Source: Caprimulgus europaeus
Taxonomy: Eukaryota; Chordata; Aves; Caprimulgiformes; Caprimulgidae
Reading direction: 5' to 3'
NCBI GenBank assembly: GCA_907165065.1
Contig: OU015528.1
Location: 32,820,515-32,884,514, forward strand
DNA: 64,000 nucleotides
Position 1 is the first letter of the stretch; each line of letters starts with the position of its first letter. This document shows, in pieces, positions 1 to 13,508 of the stretch. A model generated the notes under the pieces. That model had not been told where the DNA came from. It did no database searches and saw only the letters and a program-made list of their open reading frames with translations. A program made the position numbers and the translations under genes.

Positions 1-1361
1 TTCTTAGTTTTGCACTAACCACACTGCCTTGGGGATATCCTAGTTTGGGATTCACCACAAAGGCTTTTTCAGCACCTTTTATTGTCTTTAAGATTGAAGA
101 GGACTAAGAGAAAAAAGTGAAGTTGGCCTCTAGCAACAATTAGGATAGCATCTAAATTTCTTTTAAAATTTGAGGTGGATATAGCTGAGTGTTAGAATAC
201 AATTATTTGTAAATTATGCATAATTTCTCTGAAAAAGAAGAATGTCAGTTTTCATTATAACCAGCATCAGGATTTCATCTGCCTTCTGAAGTTTGCTACG
301 CTGGTCAATGTCAGAAAAACGATGTTGAAGGAAATGAACATATGAGCCAATCCCAAGTAACAAGTCCTGCATTCCAAATAGAAGACACTGTATTTAATAG
401 AAAGTTCTTGTTAAATAAAAAGTTACCATTAAATTAAAAGATTTTCTTTTTATCCCAAGGCTTTCAGAGAAAAAAAAAAAATCAAACTATATTTTAGCTC
501 AAGTATCTGTAGTATCCCAAAGTACCAGCAGCAGATACATCTGAAAATGGTGGTAAGATATCTACATTCAGACCCCTAAAGTATTCTTAGTTCATGGGAG
601 GGACTTCCATATCACATATGAGAAGTGGTGTATGCAGTGTACAAGGCTACTTGGTTAAAAGAGATATATTAGGCTTCTGTTGAATACTGTTCCTTGCATT
701 TTGTGGGAGGCAACAGCCCCAGACCCTTTCTGACTCTGCCATACTTTAACTCTTGTAACTTAACAAAACCTTCACTCACTTATCACAAAAGAAAATTATT
801 GGAAGATGTAAATATGGATATCTTCTACCTTTTTTATGAAAAAAAATAGTAGTTGGTTAGAGTTACTTGCATTTGCTACTGTGGGGTTACACTGCAAATG
901 TGTCTTCAGAGAAGAGGAAGGAGTCAAGTATGTGAACTTCACATTTGAATTTGTGAGGTTTGAATATATATATATATATATATATTATAGGCTCCTTGAA
1001 AGATGATCTGTAGGCACCACTTGAGTAGGCAGAGAAGAAAATGTGCTTAAGTGGTAATTCAACATATACATACTTGGAAACTGTCCAAAGATTATCACAT
1101 GAAATCAGAGAACTACGACTCCAAGACAGAGTAGGGTGTTGGCAGTCACAGGGGACTGTAAAAACTTAATCTCAATTAAATGACTGAAATCACCTTTGAT
1201 ACTAGGTAATCATGCATCGTTATCTCCTTTGGAAATTACACCACCCTTTAATGTAGCCAACACAGTCATGGTTAAATGAGAGCGTTACTGTATTTGGGAA
1301 TGTTCGAAATGATAGATTGTTTCCATGCCAGGTGCTTGCAAGTTAAGACTAGTCAGCCTGT
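1..1361. other. Intergenic, no gene seen
   Basis: AT-rich sequence with no convincing open frame or RNA gene on either strand. The only structured element I see is the AT dinucleotide run listed separately. Confidence 0.6.
964..985. repeat. (AT)11 microsatellite
   Basis: Uninterrupted alternating A and T for 22 nt, read directly. It is a simple repeat likely to vary in length between individuals. Confidence 0.9.
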
Positions 1362-1400
1362 TTGGCAATAATTGAGTCACATATGACAGAATCAAACTTT

Positions 1401-1424
1401 CCCCCCCCCCCCCCCCCCCCCCCC
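1401..1424. repeat. Homopolymer of 24 C
   Basis: Twenty-four consecutive C on the + strand, then GCCCTCC. The complementary G24 could form a G-quadruplex. Such runs are uncommon in vertebrate DNA and error-prone in assembly, so the exact length is uncertain. Confidence 0.9.
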
Positions 1425-4400
1425 GCCCTCCTTAGCCTGAACAAAGCTCAAAGATACCTGTTGCGCTTGAATCACTTTTCGGAAGGCCAGTTTAATCCAA
1501 CCTGGGCAAATAATATTTTGGTATATGCAGTTGTGGTAAAAGTCAGTACCAAAGACCAAATCCTGTATGAAATGATGTCAGCAGTAAATTTCCCCTTGGC
1601 ATTGGCACTTCAAAATCAAGGACTACGTGTCTGAAATGGATTGCAGTTATTGTTCTTGGAACTGCAGTGGACAATGACCCCTATAAGGAAGCCAGATAAG
1701 CAGAGAAGTCCAATTGCTATAACAAGCATTAATTGTTCTCTTCTCAGTGTCATTCCCGATCGGCCATTCAAAACTATTCAACAAGTAACTATTAAAGCTA
1801 GCACCTGAGCATGGGGTTTGTAGGGAAAAAAAATCAAATTTCGACTTGAAATTCTCCCCCGTGGATCTCAGCAGAGCTGCCTGGGAGTAGATCGGGGCCC
1901 GGTGACGATGTGGAGCTGTGTTGCCCTCTAGTGACAGGTAAAGAAATCCTACGACAGGTACGAAAAATTCTTCACGCAATAGTGAGGTAGCTCCGCACGA
2001 CTTGACATTTGGCAGACACACAGTTAAGATAGGTATCAGAGTAAAAAGATCTTCTGGAGGCTTTTGTGATTTTGGAGAGCCATTCACAGAGCCGACCTTG
2101 GAGTTTGAAACCTTATTCAGTGTTATCTTTCATGCAGGTTTTCTGCACTTTCCAAAAATTAGTAAGAAAAAAATTAGTGTTCCACATTATAACGGAAGCT
2201 TTAAAATATTTTTAGTGAGAAATACGAAGAGGTCATTAACAAGGATTAAATTTTGTACGGATCACCACTGCTATTAAAACTTTCTCATTTGAAATAATGT
2301 CCTAGGCTTACAGACTACAGCTTCGTGTTCTGTGCACCGATGTAACACCAAGGACCTGACAATCAGATTTCTGGTGGCAAAACACGAGATAAAGGCTTTC
2401 TCCAGTGAGGTGGAGCCAGATGAATGAGTTCAAGTGACGACAAATACATGTGAATTTGATATAACAGCACAGTCCTGGATTAGCATAAACCCAGGTACTA
2501 ATCACCTGAATAAATGGGAATAAAGCCATTCTGGTGAAAACACCCACACTGATGAATAACAGGCAGGTATTAGTATGGCAAAAGATAAATTCCCTGCATG
2601 AAAGAGCACAAAAGCACCAGAAATTGCTCCAGTATTCACTGACTTATTAATTGTCTCTGCCACAGGCAATTCTCAGCTGAGGCTTGAGTGCTTGGTTCAT
2701 AAATCTCTTCACTTCCATCCCAGCACAAAGATTACCCCCAGAGAAGAAAGGGATGCCCTGCTGTGTCTGGTAATCTGCAGTGAGAAACCAATCCCCAGGG
2801 GGACTGTTAGCAGCTGGTATAGTTTAGAGCTGTCCAGACAAGCACTGAATTAGCTAGAGAATCTGGAACCCCAACTAGCCTGCCTGCCAAGCCTCTCACT
2901 CATCTCATTCTGCAAACAGCAAAATCTGCATACAGCAGAGATTTTGAGCTACTGTATGACAACATGTTGTCATGTGCTGTGGTGGAACAGGTCAGTTCTG
3001 CTCCACAGGGGGTGGAAGCATGGGAATATGATCTCCTTCAAGACAGTGTTGTGTGTTGGGTATTGTAATATAATTGTAAAATGTTTCAGTTTTATTTTTC
3101 TCCCCTTAAATGGCTTATACTTGCCCTTTTAGCATTTCACACAGAATTAGATGTAATTTGAAAATAAATTATTCTTGGCATGGCAGGACATAATTCTGCA
3201 CCTGTGGCATGATGGTTCCCTGGGTAGGTAAGAGCACAGGACTAAAAATGGGGAAAGCCATGAAGGTTTGGTGGGAAGTTCAGTGGGTTAGGGACCGATG
3301 AATTTCAGGTAAGTAAATGCAAAGAAGGAAGGTGAGAAAAGTCCATAGAGGTCCTCAGGAGGGAGGAGGACTGGAGCTTGGGAAGAAGGTGCTGGAAGGT
3401 GGAAGAGTTATAGATGCTGTTGTTGGGAAAAAGCAGTTGAGAGGATTTGGGACAGGTGGGTTCCTATGGAAAAGGACTGAGAGTTTCTCCTCACTAACAT
3501 CTTGCTAATCTGACCTCAGTATAACAAAATTTGAGGGATTTAAGATGTCGACATGGCATCTTGTCAGGTCTGCTAATTTGTATATGAAATCCATTGCTGT
3601 TAATATAATGGAAATTATAGAGATTCTTCATAGCTGATTTCTTGTTGATATGAAGCAATACTTTTGAGTAATCTCAAGAACTGGACTAATTTCAGCTTTT
3701 AAAACATTGGGAAAATTTGTCAAGTTTTGGAATAGCATTTTGCCATTTTTGCTAATTATCTTGAGATCAAAATATCTTCCTAATTGCCATTATCAAGAAC
3801 AATGCAGCACTCTTAATCACAATGATGGCTAGTCTGTCTTGTTAAACAAAATTCCTCTAGGCCACTTAACATATCTGTTTCAAGTAAACAATGGTGCCAT
3901 TTCCTGAACAAGAAATTAAGACATTTTTTGAAAACTTCATTGTGTAATAAAACAATACTCTGTTTCTCTGGACTGATTTATGAGTAACGGACCTCTGCGC
4001 AGACAACCAAGTAAACAGTATGCGCTGAAATCTCCTGTCAGTGAAAAGTACACATTGTGATGTTTTGAACTAACCTTTTTCTTTTGGGAGAGAAATACAA
4101 AGAGAGCTTTCTAGATATACAATGTCTATGAATTTACTGATCAGCAGTTTAAAAATGAATGTTTAGTGGTGCAGTAAACAAATATGCCACTTGCTTGACC
4201 TCACTGAAAGCAGCTGCCAAGTCTTTTCTTGGACTAATTGCCAGCTGTGTAGTGGTTAGACTGTCATTCATTAAACTATGTGGTTCTGTGAAGGCTCCAT
4301 TTCTCCAAAGATATGGGTATGGTTTCATGACCATCTTAAACCAACCTAAAACTCAGCTGCCCCTGAGAGAGGCATCCCTGCACCCAGCCCTGCTGCCTCC

Positions 4401-7400
4401 CTTTTGCCAATGTGTGCACTCAAGCAGCCATGCGGTCAGTTGGATCAGGGAACGGGTGCACCTGGAAGCTAACCCAAATACACGCACACAGAGTCAAAAA
4501 ATCTCCCCATTTTCACATGGATCAGCAACCTGATCCAGCCCCTAAAAGCACTGGCCTTGGCTGAGGGTGCAGGGGGGCTAGATGGCCCATGGGAGGTAAG
4601 AATGAAATGAAAATGAACTGCTGGCTAGAGGAGGGTGTGTGATACCACAGGTCAGCAGAGAGTTTCTTCGGAAGAAAGAGCTGCACTCGGGAGAGACTCT
4701 TGTGCTGTGCCTCAGTTCTGGTAATGGCTCGTTCCTCAGAGATAGGCTGGACATGAAATCCTGTTACTCTCCTACCCCACTAATGATATGGGAATAGTAA
4801 TGCTGAATTTAACTGCAGATTAATCAGTGCTTGTCAAGCAGTTTTGTAATGCTAATTAAATAAAAAAAGAGAAAGAAAATGGTGTTTCAAATATGGAAAT
4901 CTCTTTTAAGCTTAGTCTAATACTATTGCATATTCTGTATAGAAAGTGGTAATATTTGGGTAGCTCCTCCAGCCAAGCGAGCCTTCCAAGGCAACCTGTC
5001 ATGACAGAAAGCTTATTAAGGTTATCTTGATACACTCAGTATTTAAAAACACAATAGCCTGCACAAAAGAACACTGGAAAAAATAACTTTTATTCACAAA
5101 TATTTGTAAGTCCACAGAGAGAAGCTGCTCCCACGGTGGTTACAGAGACTGGCTAAAGAGCAGCCCTTAACAAGGCACAACCTGGAAAAAAGAATCTTCC
5201 AATACTCAGGCTTTGAAGGCAGTTTATTTGAGGTCATGCATAACCTCATCAGAAAATCAAAAATCAGGATGAAAAAAGGTTTTGCTGAAATCAGAGAACT
5301 TTTTTTTCCCCTGGTTAATGTTTTACAGAATTATTAGAAAACTATAAAAGCAGTCAAGCTTTGCTATGGAGCGAGAAAGACTAGGTATGCTTTAGCTTTG
5401 TCTTGGCTCATTGAATTTTTATATGATTAAGCTTCTTCTAATGTTACTTATTTACAAAAACTTCTAAGCGATTTCTGGCTTTAGAATGCTTACTTAAGCT
5501 AAATCATGTAAGAAGAATAGTTTTGCTACCACAATGCTTCCCTAAGAGTAACCACTCATCAATTTTCCCTGTCAAATTCATGCTAGAAGAAGATGTGTAG
5601 GATAAGGGATGCTCTTGCATTCTTGGCACATGCTTGGGATGGATGTTTCAAAACAGCGTACATTACAGCAGCTGTAAGCATGGTCATCAGGCACCAAACT
5701 GACATCTGAGCAAGCTTCAAGTTGGAACAACTTCCTGTACCAGCTTCAGAAAGAGACAAATCTTGGGGGTCAAATGTCTTCATTTTTACTTTGTTAATAT
5801 ATGATTGTGTAAATATAATATAAAACTTTCCATTGGGAATGAGGATTTCATGTGTTTAAGAAAGAGTCGCTTCATCTCATTTGCATTAGTAATCATTTTT
5901 GGCAGTCTCCCACATAGGAAGCCTGAAAATACACAAGAAGAAAAACATGAATTCCCCAGACAGCCTATGGTAAGGAGATCACTAAATTAAGAAAACTTGA
6001 AGAATGCCCTCGTTTCAGGACATCTATTCCAATCTCCATATTTTTACTAAATATTTTTTCCTCAATGAGACAGAATACGTGGCTAAAATGCTTCGATCAA
6101 CTCTGAATTTAACTAAGATTAATGGAAGACTGTAGTTTATATTCTCCACCCTGTTCTGTAAATCTCAGACACGTTTCTTATTTCAATATGGTTAGAGGTA
6201 CAAAGGAATAGGTTTTAATACAATCTTTTAGTTTCTTCCTTTGAAGTATCTTCTGAGTTCATAAAGGTTTATGTAAAATCTCTTACTAAATATGGGGCTG
6301 AGTTCTCTGAGGAGAATCGGTAGTGTGTTGATCTCACTTTATGCAGCAATCCTCTACCTGATGTATACACAGAATTGAAAAAATATTAGTAGAGTTGTAA
6401 AATCTAGCATAGAATAAAGATTTAAAGAATAAATCTATCATAGAATAAAGATTTCTGGTGCAATAGATACTCTGACACTTTGTGCCTTATATTAGGATAT
6501 TTATCATATGAACTCTATTTTTTTCTGTACCCAGGACCCCTATTTTGTCCAGAGAACACAATAAGTAGTGACACTGGATGAACAACTATTTAATATTTTG
6601 GTTTAGATTAATTTTTCAGAGGGTGGCCTGTTTTCATCTAAGAGATGAGTCAACATTCAAGATCTCGTGGGTGTTCCCTTTAAAAGGGGAGACTAGTGAT
6701 GGAATCAAGCGTTTTGTTAATTCAGCCCCTTTCATTTAGAAAGAATGGACAATCATGAAGAGACATTTTGCTGAACTCAGTAAGAGTCAAGAAGCATTTT
6801 CTTTTCTTACGTTTTCAAGCACCACTAGCATTAATTCTGCTGCTGTTAGTTTCCGTCCTGCTTCTGCTGGCATCTCCATCAAACAACACCTCGTCCTTCC
6901 AACTAAAGTTCAGCTACACAGGGAGCTCAGCTTCTGACCATCTTTGTATATCACCTACATTTGCAACTGACTTACTTTCAAAAGCATTGTAATCCTCCTA
7001 ATTTGTATTCAAGATGAACTTTAAAAACAATTTCATTTACATGATACTAGTACATTTCAATAAGCCACTATTTTAACCACAAAAAGACATCCCAAGCCCT
7101 GTTAGGAGGACCAAATTGTTAATTTCCTCGGGGGTTTTTTTGTCATATTCATAAAAATTGAATATGAATAATTCACAAGCATTAACACATATTCATAAGC
7201 ATTCTTGAATATTGATATTATCCTCATTTTCCAGGTGAGGTACTGGAGCATAGAAAAAATAAGATAAAAAGTATTAATCAGTCTTAGGAGCCAATCTGAA
7301 ACACCAGCAAACTGATTTTTGAGGACAGTTATCATTATATCACTTCCTTTATGCTTAAAAGACAACTATCCCTGACTTCAGCTGCAGCTCTAAATACTAG

Positions 7401-10400
7401 ACTCTTCTACAAATTTGACCCCTCTGTATCAGTGTATGTCCCCAAAAATAAGGAACACACCACATCTAGTGAGTCTAGTTTTACAAAGTTGCATCCATAG
7501 TAGAGGCAGAGACATAATTCCGTTAGACAGTGTTTGCAACCTTAAACACATAACTCTGTATTTTCTTCCTGTGCTCTGTGATCTCAGATAATTCTTTCCA
7601 GCTTCAGCAGCAAATGAGACTAGACTCAGCTACGACTCCTATTTACAGCCTAAATTTAAGTGTCATTTAGTAAGTCTGTTACAGGGCCAACTGATGAAGG
7701 AGCCAGGAAAAGCATGCATGGATGCTTTTGTTGGCAGTGATGCTCTTTTAGTGAAGAGACTTTTTTCTAATCTTCCACATGAAAAGTCCAAAACAAGTAG
7801 AAGGAACAGGTATTCAGTCCTGTGAAATGTCATCCTCTATGTGGTTCATGAACAAGGTTTTGCTTTCCACCGATTGAGTTAATGAGACCAGCAATGGTTT
7901 ATTATCTTTTCTGTCAATGGGTACATCTGGGACAATCCCAGCACCTTTCAAATGCATTTGGTGCCAGCTAAAGTTTGGGAACCTCAGGGATCTCTTCTGG
8001 GCCTTGAGGAAGGCACAGAAGCTGTTCTCACCCAGCTGGACTTCTCATACCCTCTGCACACCGACCTCGTTCTTTTCTTGTCTGATTTATCCTGGTGCTT
8101 GGCTTCTTTTTCCAGTTCCATTTTCTTTACTTAACAAGACTCACAAAATGTACCAATGATATTCCTAGGCCCAGTTTGCTCCATTTACCTAAAATAGGTT
8201 ATTATGTTGCTTCTGTACTGTTTCAACTGCTGCATGTACTGACTGATTTTTAGGCATTTCCTGGGTATAGAGGAGAAACTGCACACCCCCAACTGAAACT
8301 GACATTGAGACACTTGAATACTAAAAGTGCTCATCTGCCTCAAAGCTATCACTGTGACTTCTTTTCTGTACAGACAGCAGTGTCAAAAAACATCCTCTCA
8401 CTTTCAAGAGCATCAGGCCTAACAAAGTTATGTGCTTACATTTCTATTCACAGCACTGTATTCAATTGAATACTGGAGGAATTAAAATAAACTGAACATC
8501 TGTACCCCTGAAATGAGTATAACTCTTGCCTGTCATGTTAGATAAATGTGGACAACATTTAAATGCTTAGACGCTGTCTTTTTCCATAGTGAGGTTCCTA
8601 AACATTAGTCAGTTAATTTGCTTATTTTCTGCCTACCTTATTTATATTAGCTCAAGCGAATTACTGCAAAAGTATTTGGTAATTGCTATTCTCTTTGTAC
8701 CATGGACTAACATCTTATCATATTTGCTAAAAGCCTAATAGTCTGCAAAGAAAGAACAGTGAAGACTGAAAAATAAAGTGAACTGAATAATTTGTTGTAG
8801 AATCTTCAATAGACTTTTTCTCTTCAACCTGATTACCAAGTATCATGAGGTACCCAGCAGGTCATAAAGACACTCTTCAGATTGTTCTTAAAGGCTACAA
8901 ATGTTTTATTCTTTCCCTCCATTAACACTGGGGAAAAACTGATGGCTTTCTCAGAAATATTTATTAAGCTGTCTGGTCATAGCAATCCAAGCCATTCTAA
9001 CCATTCATTCATCAGCTGTTTCTCTTCTCTTAGATAACTCTGTGCCTTCATGTCATCAGTGGCCACAATCTCCCAAACCTTTAGTGATTTTCAGCTCTGT
9101 CATTTCTGTTTTACCTGCTATTGCCTCACTAATGGCACTCTGACAGTGCAATGATGCATAAGAAATAGTTTGTGGGTTTTATTACTTTGGAAAATACTTA
9201 GGAAATTAGGAAAATCTAAGAATACCATTTCCACTCTATGTCAGGTTTTCAGGGTGAAACAAAAAAGATAAAGGGACTTTTCATAACCCTGGCTTACTGA
9301 CCTAATAGATGACACTGATCGTCCATGTCATGCCAGATACTAATTTCAACTTTAACATCTAGTTTGAAAGGAGTTGCATGTTTTTATGGACTGCAGTGTA
9401 TGAGCTCTTACAAATCTGATTTCTTCTCTTTGCTCATATAATTCCTCCCCTTTGCTGAATCATTTTCTTGCTAATATGTCAAAAGTTTGTTTATAAAATA
9501 GAAAACAATTACACAACTATACAGATAATTAAATAAGTGAGCATTATATATAAGAAAAAATATTATTTAATTTCAAAAATGCTTATAAAACCTGTTTAAG
9601 CTGTTACTCAGTAATAATCATAGCATCTTATGTAAAAGTTCAGTCACAATCCCAAGTAGGATGTTTAAACAGAAAAATTATCTTTATTATCTGAGTCTGA
9701 GCATTACACAGAATATATAGCTTTCCAAAGGTTATTAGCTGTGGTGATTTCAGGATTTAAAATTAGTGGTCTTTTTTCTAGGCAAAAATACCCAATTATC
9801 TTATTTTCAAAGTTTGCTAGGTGCCTTCCTACATCTTTAAAACTGAGTAGAAATCTTTCTTTCAGTAATTTTTAAAAGTTCTTTTATGTTACTTCAATTA
9901 ATATAATAAGTATCAGTGAAATGCTTAAGTTGGATAGTTTGGATTTTAAAGAGTATTAAAACCCAAGGCAAAACCACTAAATTGTTTTGAAAGTCACAGG
10001 ATGCAGACTTTAAGACTAAATCCACTCTCAGAACTGGCTATCTTGACTCATCATTTTCTCTGTAAAAAGGACAAACCAAACATTTCATACTTTGGAAAGA
10101 CTCCTCAAAAATCAGAACCTTAATTTCATCTCTAGTCAGGCTGTACACAAAGTAAATTGACAGGAGGCTCATAAACGCATTTGATAAAAAATTATTTTAA
10201 AAGTAGTAAAGGCAGAACAAAAGAGCCTTTCACTAAAATTTCCTATAACAGAAGGATACTGTCACTTCAGTACAATCAGAAAAGGCTTTAAATTGAATCA
10301 TCAAATAAACTGCTAATCCTGCTAGTGTAAGATTGATCTAGGGCACAGAAAAGAGTTTGCAGCACCTCTTTTGCACCTTTGGCTCTTTCAAGTTATACAT

Positions 10401-11348
10401 GTAAGTAAAAACTGAATCCAATTGGCTGCTCTGTTTGCTTAAAATGTATGTTTTATGGACATTTCAAAATGATTTGCCCAATGCTTTGGGAAAATTAGAC
10501 ACTAAATTGAAACCACAAGAAGTATATAGTGAATCTGTGGCTACATCCTGCAAACAAACACAGAAAAAGAGGGTAAGTTTACTATAGCCCTGTATGGATT
10601 GCTGAAAATGCTGCTATTTTGCCTAAACTTCTGTATATTTAATTTGGTCTTACAGGCACTCTGCACTTTATCCTATAATAAATGCTATATCTCTGCTTAT
10701 GTTACTGTAGCTCCACAAATGGTAAGTTAATGTAAAGAAAGAAAAACGCATACAGGAGATTTGAAAAGTATGAACATATTATTCAGGAGGATTAGGATTT
10801 ATCAATTTAAAATGTTGTTATAATTCCCAAAAAGTGTTACTACAATTAAGAAGACTATTTGCACTGTAGTAAAGTATCAGGCCCTGGCTAAGATGACCCT
10901 TCAATTTTACTGGGAAACAGATTGTTAGATGGACTGTTTCATGACGCTAAGACTGCCGAAGCTAATTTGGGAACACCAGTCTCTTGCAAATTATGGTGTG
11001 AAAAATTCTGTGTAGTAGATTAATTGAGTGAAGAGTTAGGATTACAACAGTAATTCTGGGTCAATAAATTATCATCTCCATCTGTGATGGCTTGTGAGAT
11101 GGCTACAGACCAAACTGGTGTTAGGTATTGCACATATTTGCAATGACAAGGACTCTAGTTTATTGAACAAGTTTCCTGAGAAGACTAACACGTCAGGCTC
11201 TTTTACCCTTCACTAGCAGTCTTTTTGAAATCACTCTGCCTTGCAGGAGTACTTTTCTATGTTCTGAAAGATTTAATATTGTCCATAAGCCACTAATACA
11301 GCACTATTGCCTTCTGGTACAGGCTGTTACTGTGTTAGTCTTCTGTAT
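1425..11348. other. Intergenic, no gene seen
   Basis: About 10 kb of AT-rich DNA. Open frames reach about 146 codons but show no recognisable protein motif, no consistent ATG context and no plausible exon chain. I did not recognise a repeat family here. In other vertebrates CPM lies upstream of CPSF6, but I found no carboxypeptidase-like exon. Confidence 0.5.
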
Positions 11349-11424
11349 TCACAGAAATAAGCTACAGTAGGGTTGTTGTCCTGCCTTTCTGGGATGCACA
11401 TCACTCTGAGCCAATCTTGTCCTT

Positions 11425-12150
11425 TCACTGATGGTATCTGGAATGTTCTGAGGTCTGGGACACTGCAGTTTTGTTTCCATTTCTCTGGCTATATGCTTTG
11501 TGATGCTGTTTCCTACCAGTACGCCCTTTCCATTCTGGTACACAGGAATTTGGCCTCAGAATCTCTTTCTTCAGTGAAGGCAAATTTCTACAAAATCTAT
11601 CCCATTGCATCATAAATTGGTACTCTGAAAAGCAAGGAAGCTCAGAGAAGTGCTTTGTGACTCCAGGAGAAACTACTGCAAGGCCAGCCCATGAAACCTG
11701 GTTTACTGTCACCTGTCCTATAGCAGGTATTCTTTCTAATGTTACATACACAGTGTTATTACGGGCAACCAAAATTCCCTCTTCTGATAGTCTGCAAACT
11801 GCAAGCTACCTCTCTCACAAGAACAGAAAGGATGTTGCAAATACCCTTTTAGCTAAAAGCTCCTGATCAAGACTGATCAAAGGCTCTTCTAAGAGTCATC
11901 TGTTATTTCCTACCTGGTCCCGCCCCATAATGATGGCTAGAGGCCTGTGGACGGGCTGTAATTCAAGCTTTGGTGCATGACTGTTACTCATTTTGCTAAG
12001 TACTTCATTTTTATAGCTAAAACAATTTGCACAGTTAACAAAATCTTTATAACAATTAAAATGACAACTGTAAAAGGGAAAGCCCCACTTGAGAATGCTG
12101 GATGCCACCATCAGGAGGGAATCCCACCGTGGCTGCAATATGAGTAATCT
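11425..12150 (-). pseudogene. Decayed open frame of unknown origin
   Basis: Read on the minus strand, a single reading frame from about 12,150 down to 11,425 (about 240 codons) is interrupted by only three stops: one near 11,897 and two close together near 11,810. Between stops it gives runs of about 88 and 126 residues with protein-like composition, including an NNT glycosylation-type site followed by VYVTLERIP. A second minus-strand frame (11,349-11,543) stays open over its distal end, which could mean a frameshift. I do not recognise the protein. A worn retroviral gene, a processed pseudogene or chance are all possible. No start codon context, promoter or poly(A) signal supports a live gene. 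Confidence 0.22.
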
Positions 12151-12669
12151 CCTTGTTATTTTTACAGACTGTAATTTCTGGAAAGTTGCCTAGCTGCCTA
12201 TCCAGTAAAGGCAGGGTGTTTTAGCATGTACCTCAGTAGTTTAGCAGGTACCTAAAGGCACTAGTTAAAAGTTATCAAATAACTGCCTTTATGTTATGGA
12301 GTTTGATGGTCATTCACATGCATATCTAGTAATTGTAATCATGATCCTTCATGGAGATTATGCTATAAATACACATATTTTTGTCACTTTGTGCACTGAA
12401 AAGATTTACATACACAACTGACCCATTTCTAAACAGTCTGTAAGGCCACATATGATTAAATAAAAAATACAAGCAATCATCTGATGTTTATAGGTTTTAT
12501 CAAGCAATATCCCAACATCCAGCAGCCTCCAAGGACTCCTTGTTCCCTTTTCACCCCTTAATTCCACCAGAATGGTGAGCCTTTCACAGTGGTCAAATTG
12601 TAGTCTTACTCTGAAGCCCCAGGAAGACCCTTTGTACAGACTCTAAATCATTCCTTTCTCTGGAGGTTT
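12151..12669. other. Intergenic, no gene seen
   Basis: Short AT-rich spacer between the decayed open frame and the CR1 copy. I see nothing distinctive in it. Confidence 0.5.
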
Positions 12670-13508
12670 TCATAGAAGCACAGAACGGTTTGGGTTGGAA
12701 GGGACCTTAAAGATCATCTAGTTCCAACCCCCCTGCCATGGCAGGGACACCTTCCACCAGACCAGGTTGCTCAAAGCCTCATCCAACCTGGCCTTGAACA
12801 CTTCCAGGGAGGGGGCATCCACAGCTTCTCTGGGCAACCTGTTCTAGTGTCTCACCACCCTCACAGTCAAGAATTTCTTCCTCATATCTAATCTAAACCT
12901 ACCCTCTTTCAGCTTAAAGCTATTTCCCCTTGTTCTGTCACTACCTGTCCTTATGAAAAGTCCCTCCTCAGCTTTCTTATAGGCCCCTGCAGGTATTGGA
13001 AGGCCTCTATAAGATCTCCCTAAAGCCTTATTTTTTCCAGGCTGAACAGCCCCAACTCATAGGAGAGGTGCTCCAGCCCTCGGATCATCCTCGTGGCCTC
13101 TTCTGGACTCGTTCCAACTGGTTGATGTCTCTCTTGTGCTGGGGGCTCCAGAACTGGACACAGCACTCCAGGTGGGGCCTTACAAGAGCGGACACAGTGG
13201 GAGAATCCTCTTTGGAGCTGGTCTCAAGCCACTCATTGCCCAGCCTGTACTTGTGCTTGGGGTTGCCCCAACCCAGGTGCAGGACCTTGCATTTGCCCTG
13301 GTTGAACTTCATGAGGTTAGCACAGGCCCACTTCTCAAGCCTGTCAAGGTCCCTCTGCATGGCATCTCATCCCTCCAGCCTGTCAACCGCACCACTCAGC
13401 TTGGTGTCATCGGCAAACTTGCTGAGGGTGCACTCAATCCCCCTGTCCATGTCACTGACAAAGACGTTGAACAATACCAGCCCCAATACTGACCCTTGAG
13501 GGACACCT
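12670..13508 (-). mobile_element. CR1 LINE, 5'-truncated, minus orientation
   Basis: The + strand begins with CATAGAAGCACAGAACGGTT and a TTGGAAGGGACC block, which is the reverse complement of a CR1 3' end, so the element points to the minus strand. Translating the minus strand from about 13,505 gives reverse-transcriptase residues: GVPQGSVLG, then VLFNVF, then the catalytic FADD (13,406-13,417). An in-frame TGA at 13,367-13,369 breaks the frame. Further typical CR1 sequence follows ([19 protein letters not shown]). The 5' end stops just before the GVPQG block, so most of ORF2 and all of ORF1 are missing. It is a dead fragment of the main avian non-LTR retrotransposon. Confidence 0.93.

Noticed and set aside
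12996-13499. Plus-strand frames of 167 and 118 codons
   Set aside because: They are the antisense of the CR1 reverse-transcriptase fragment.
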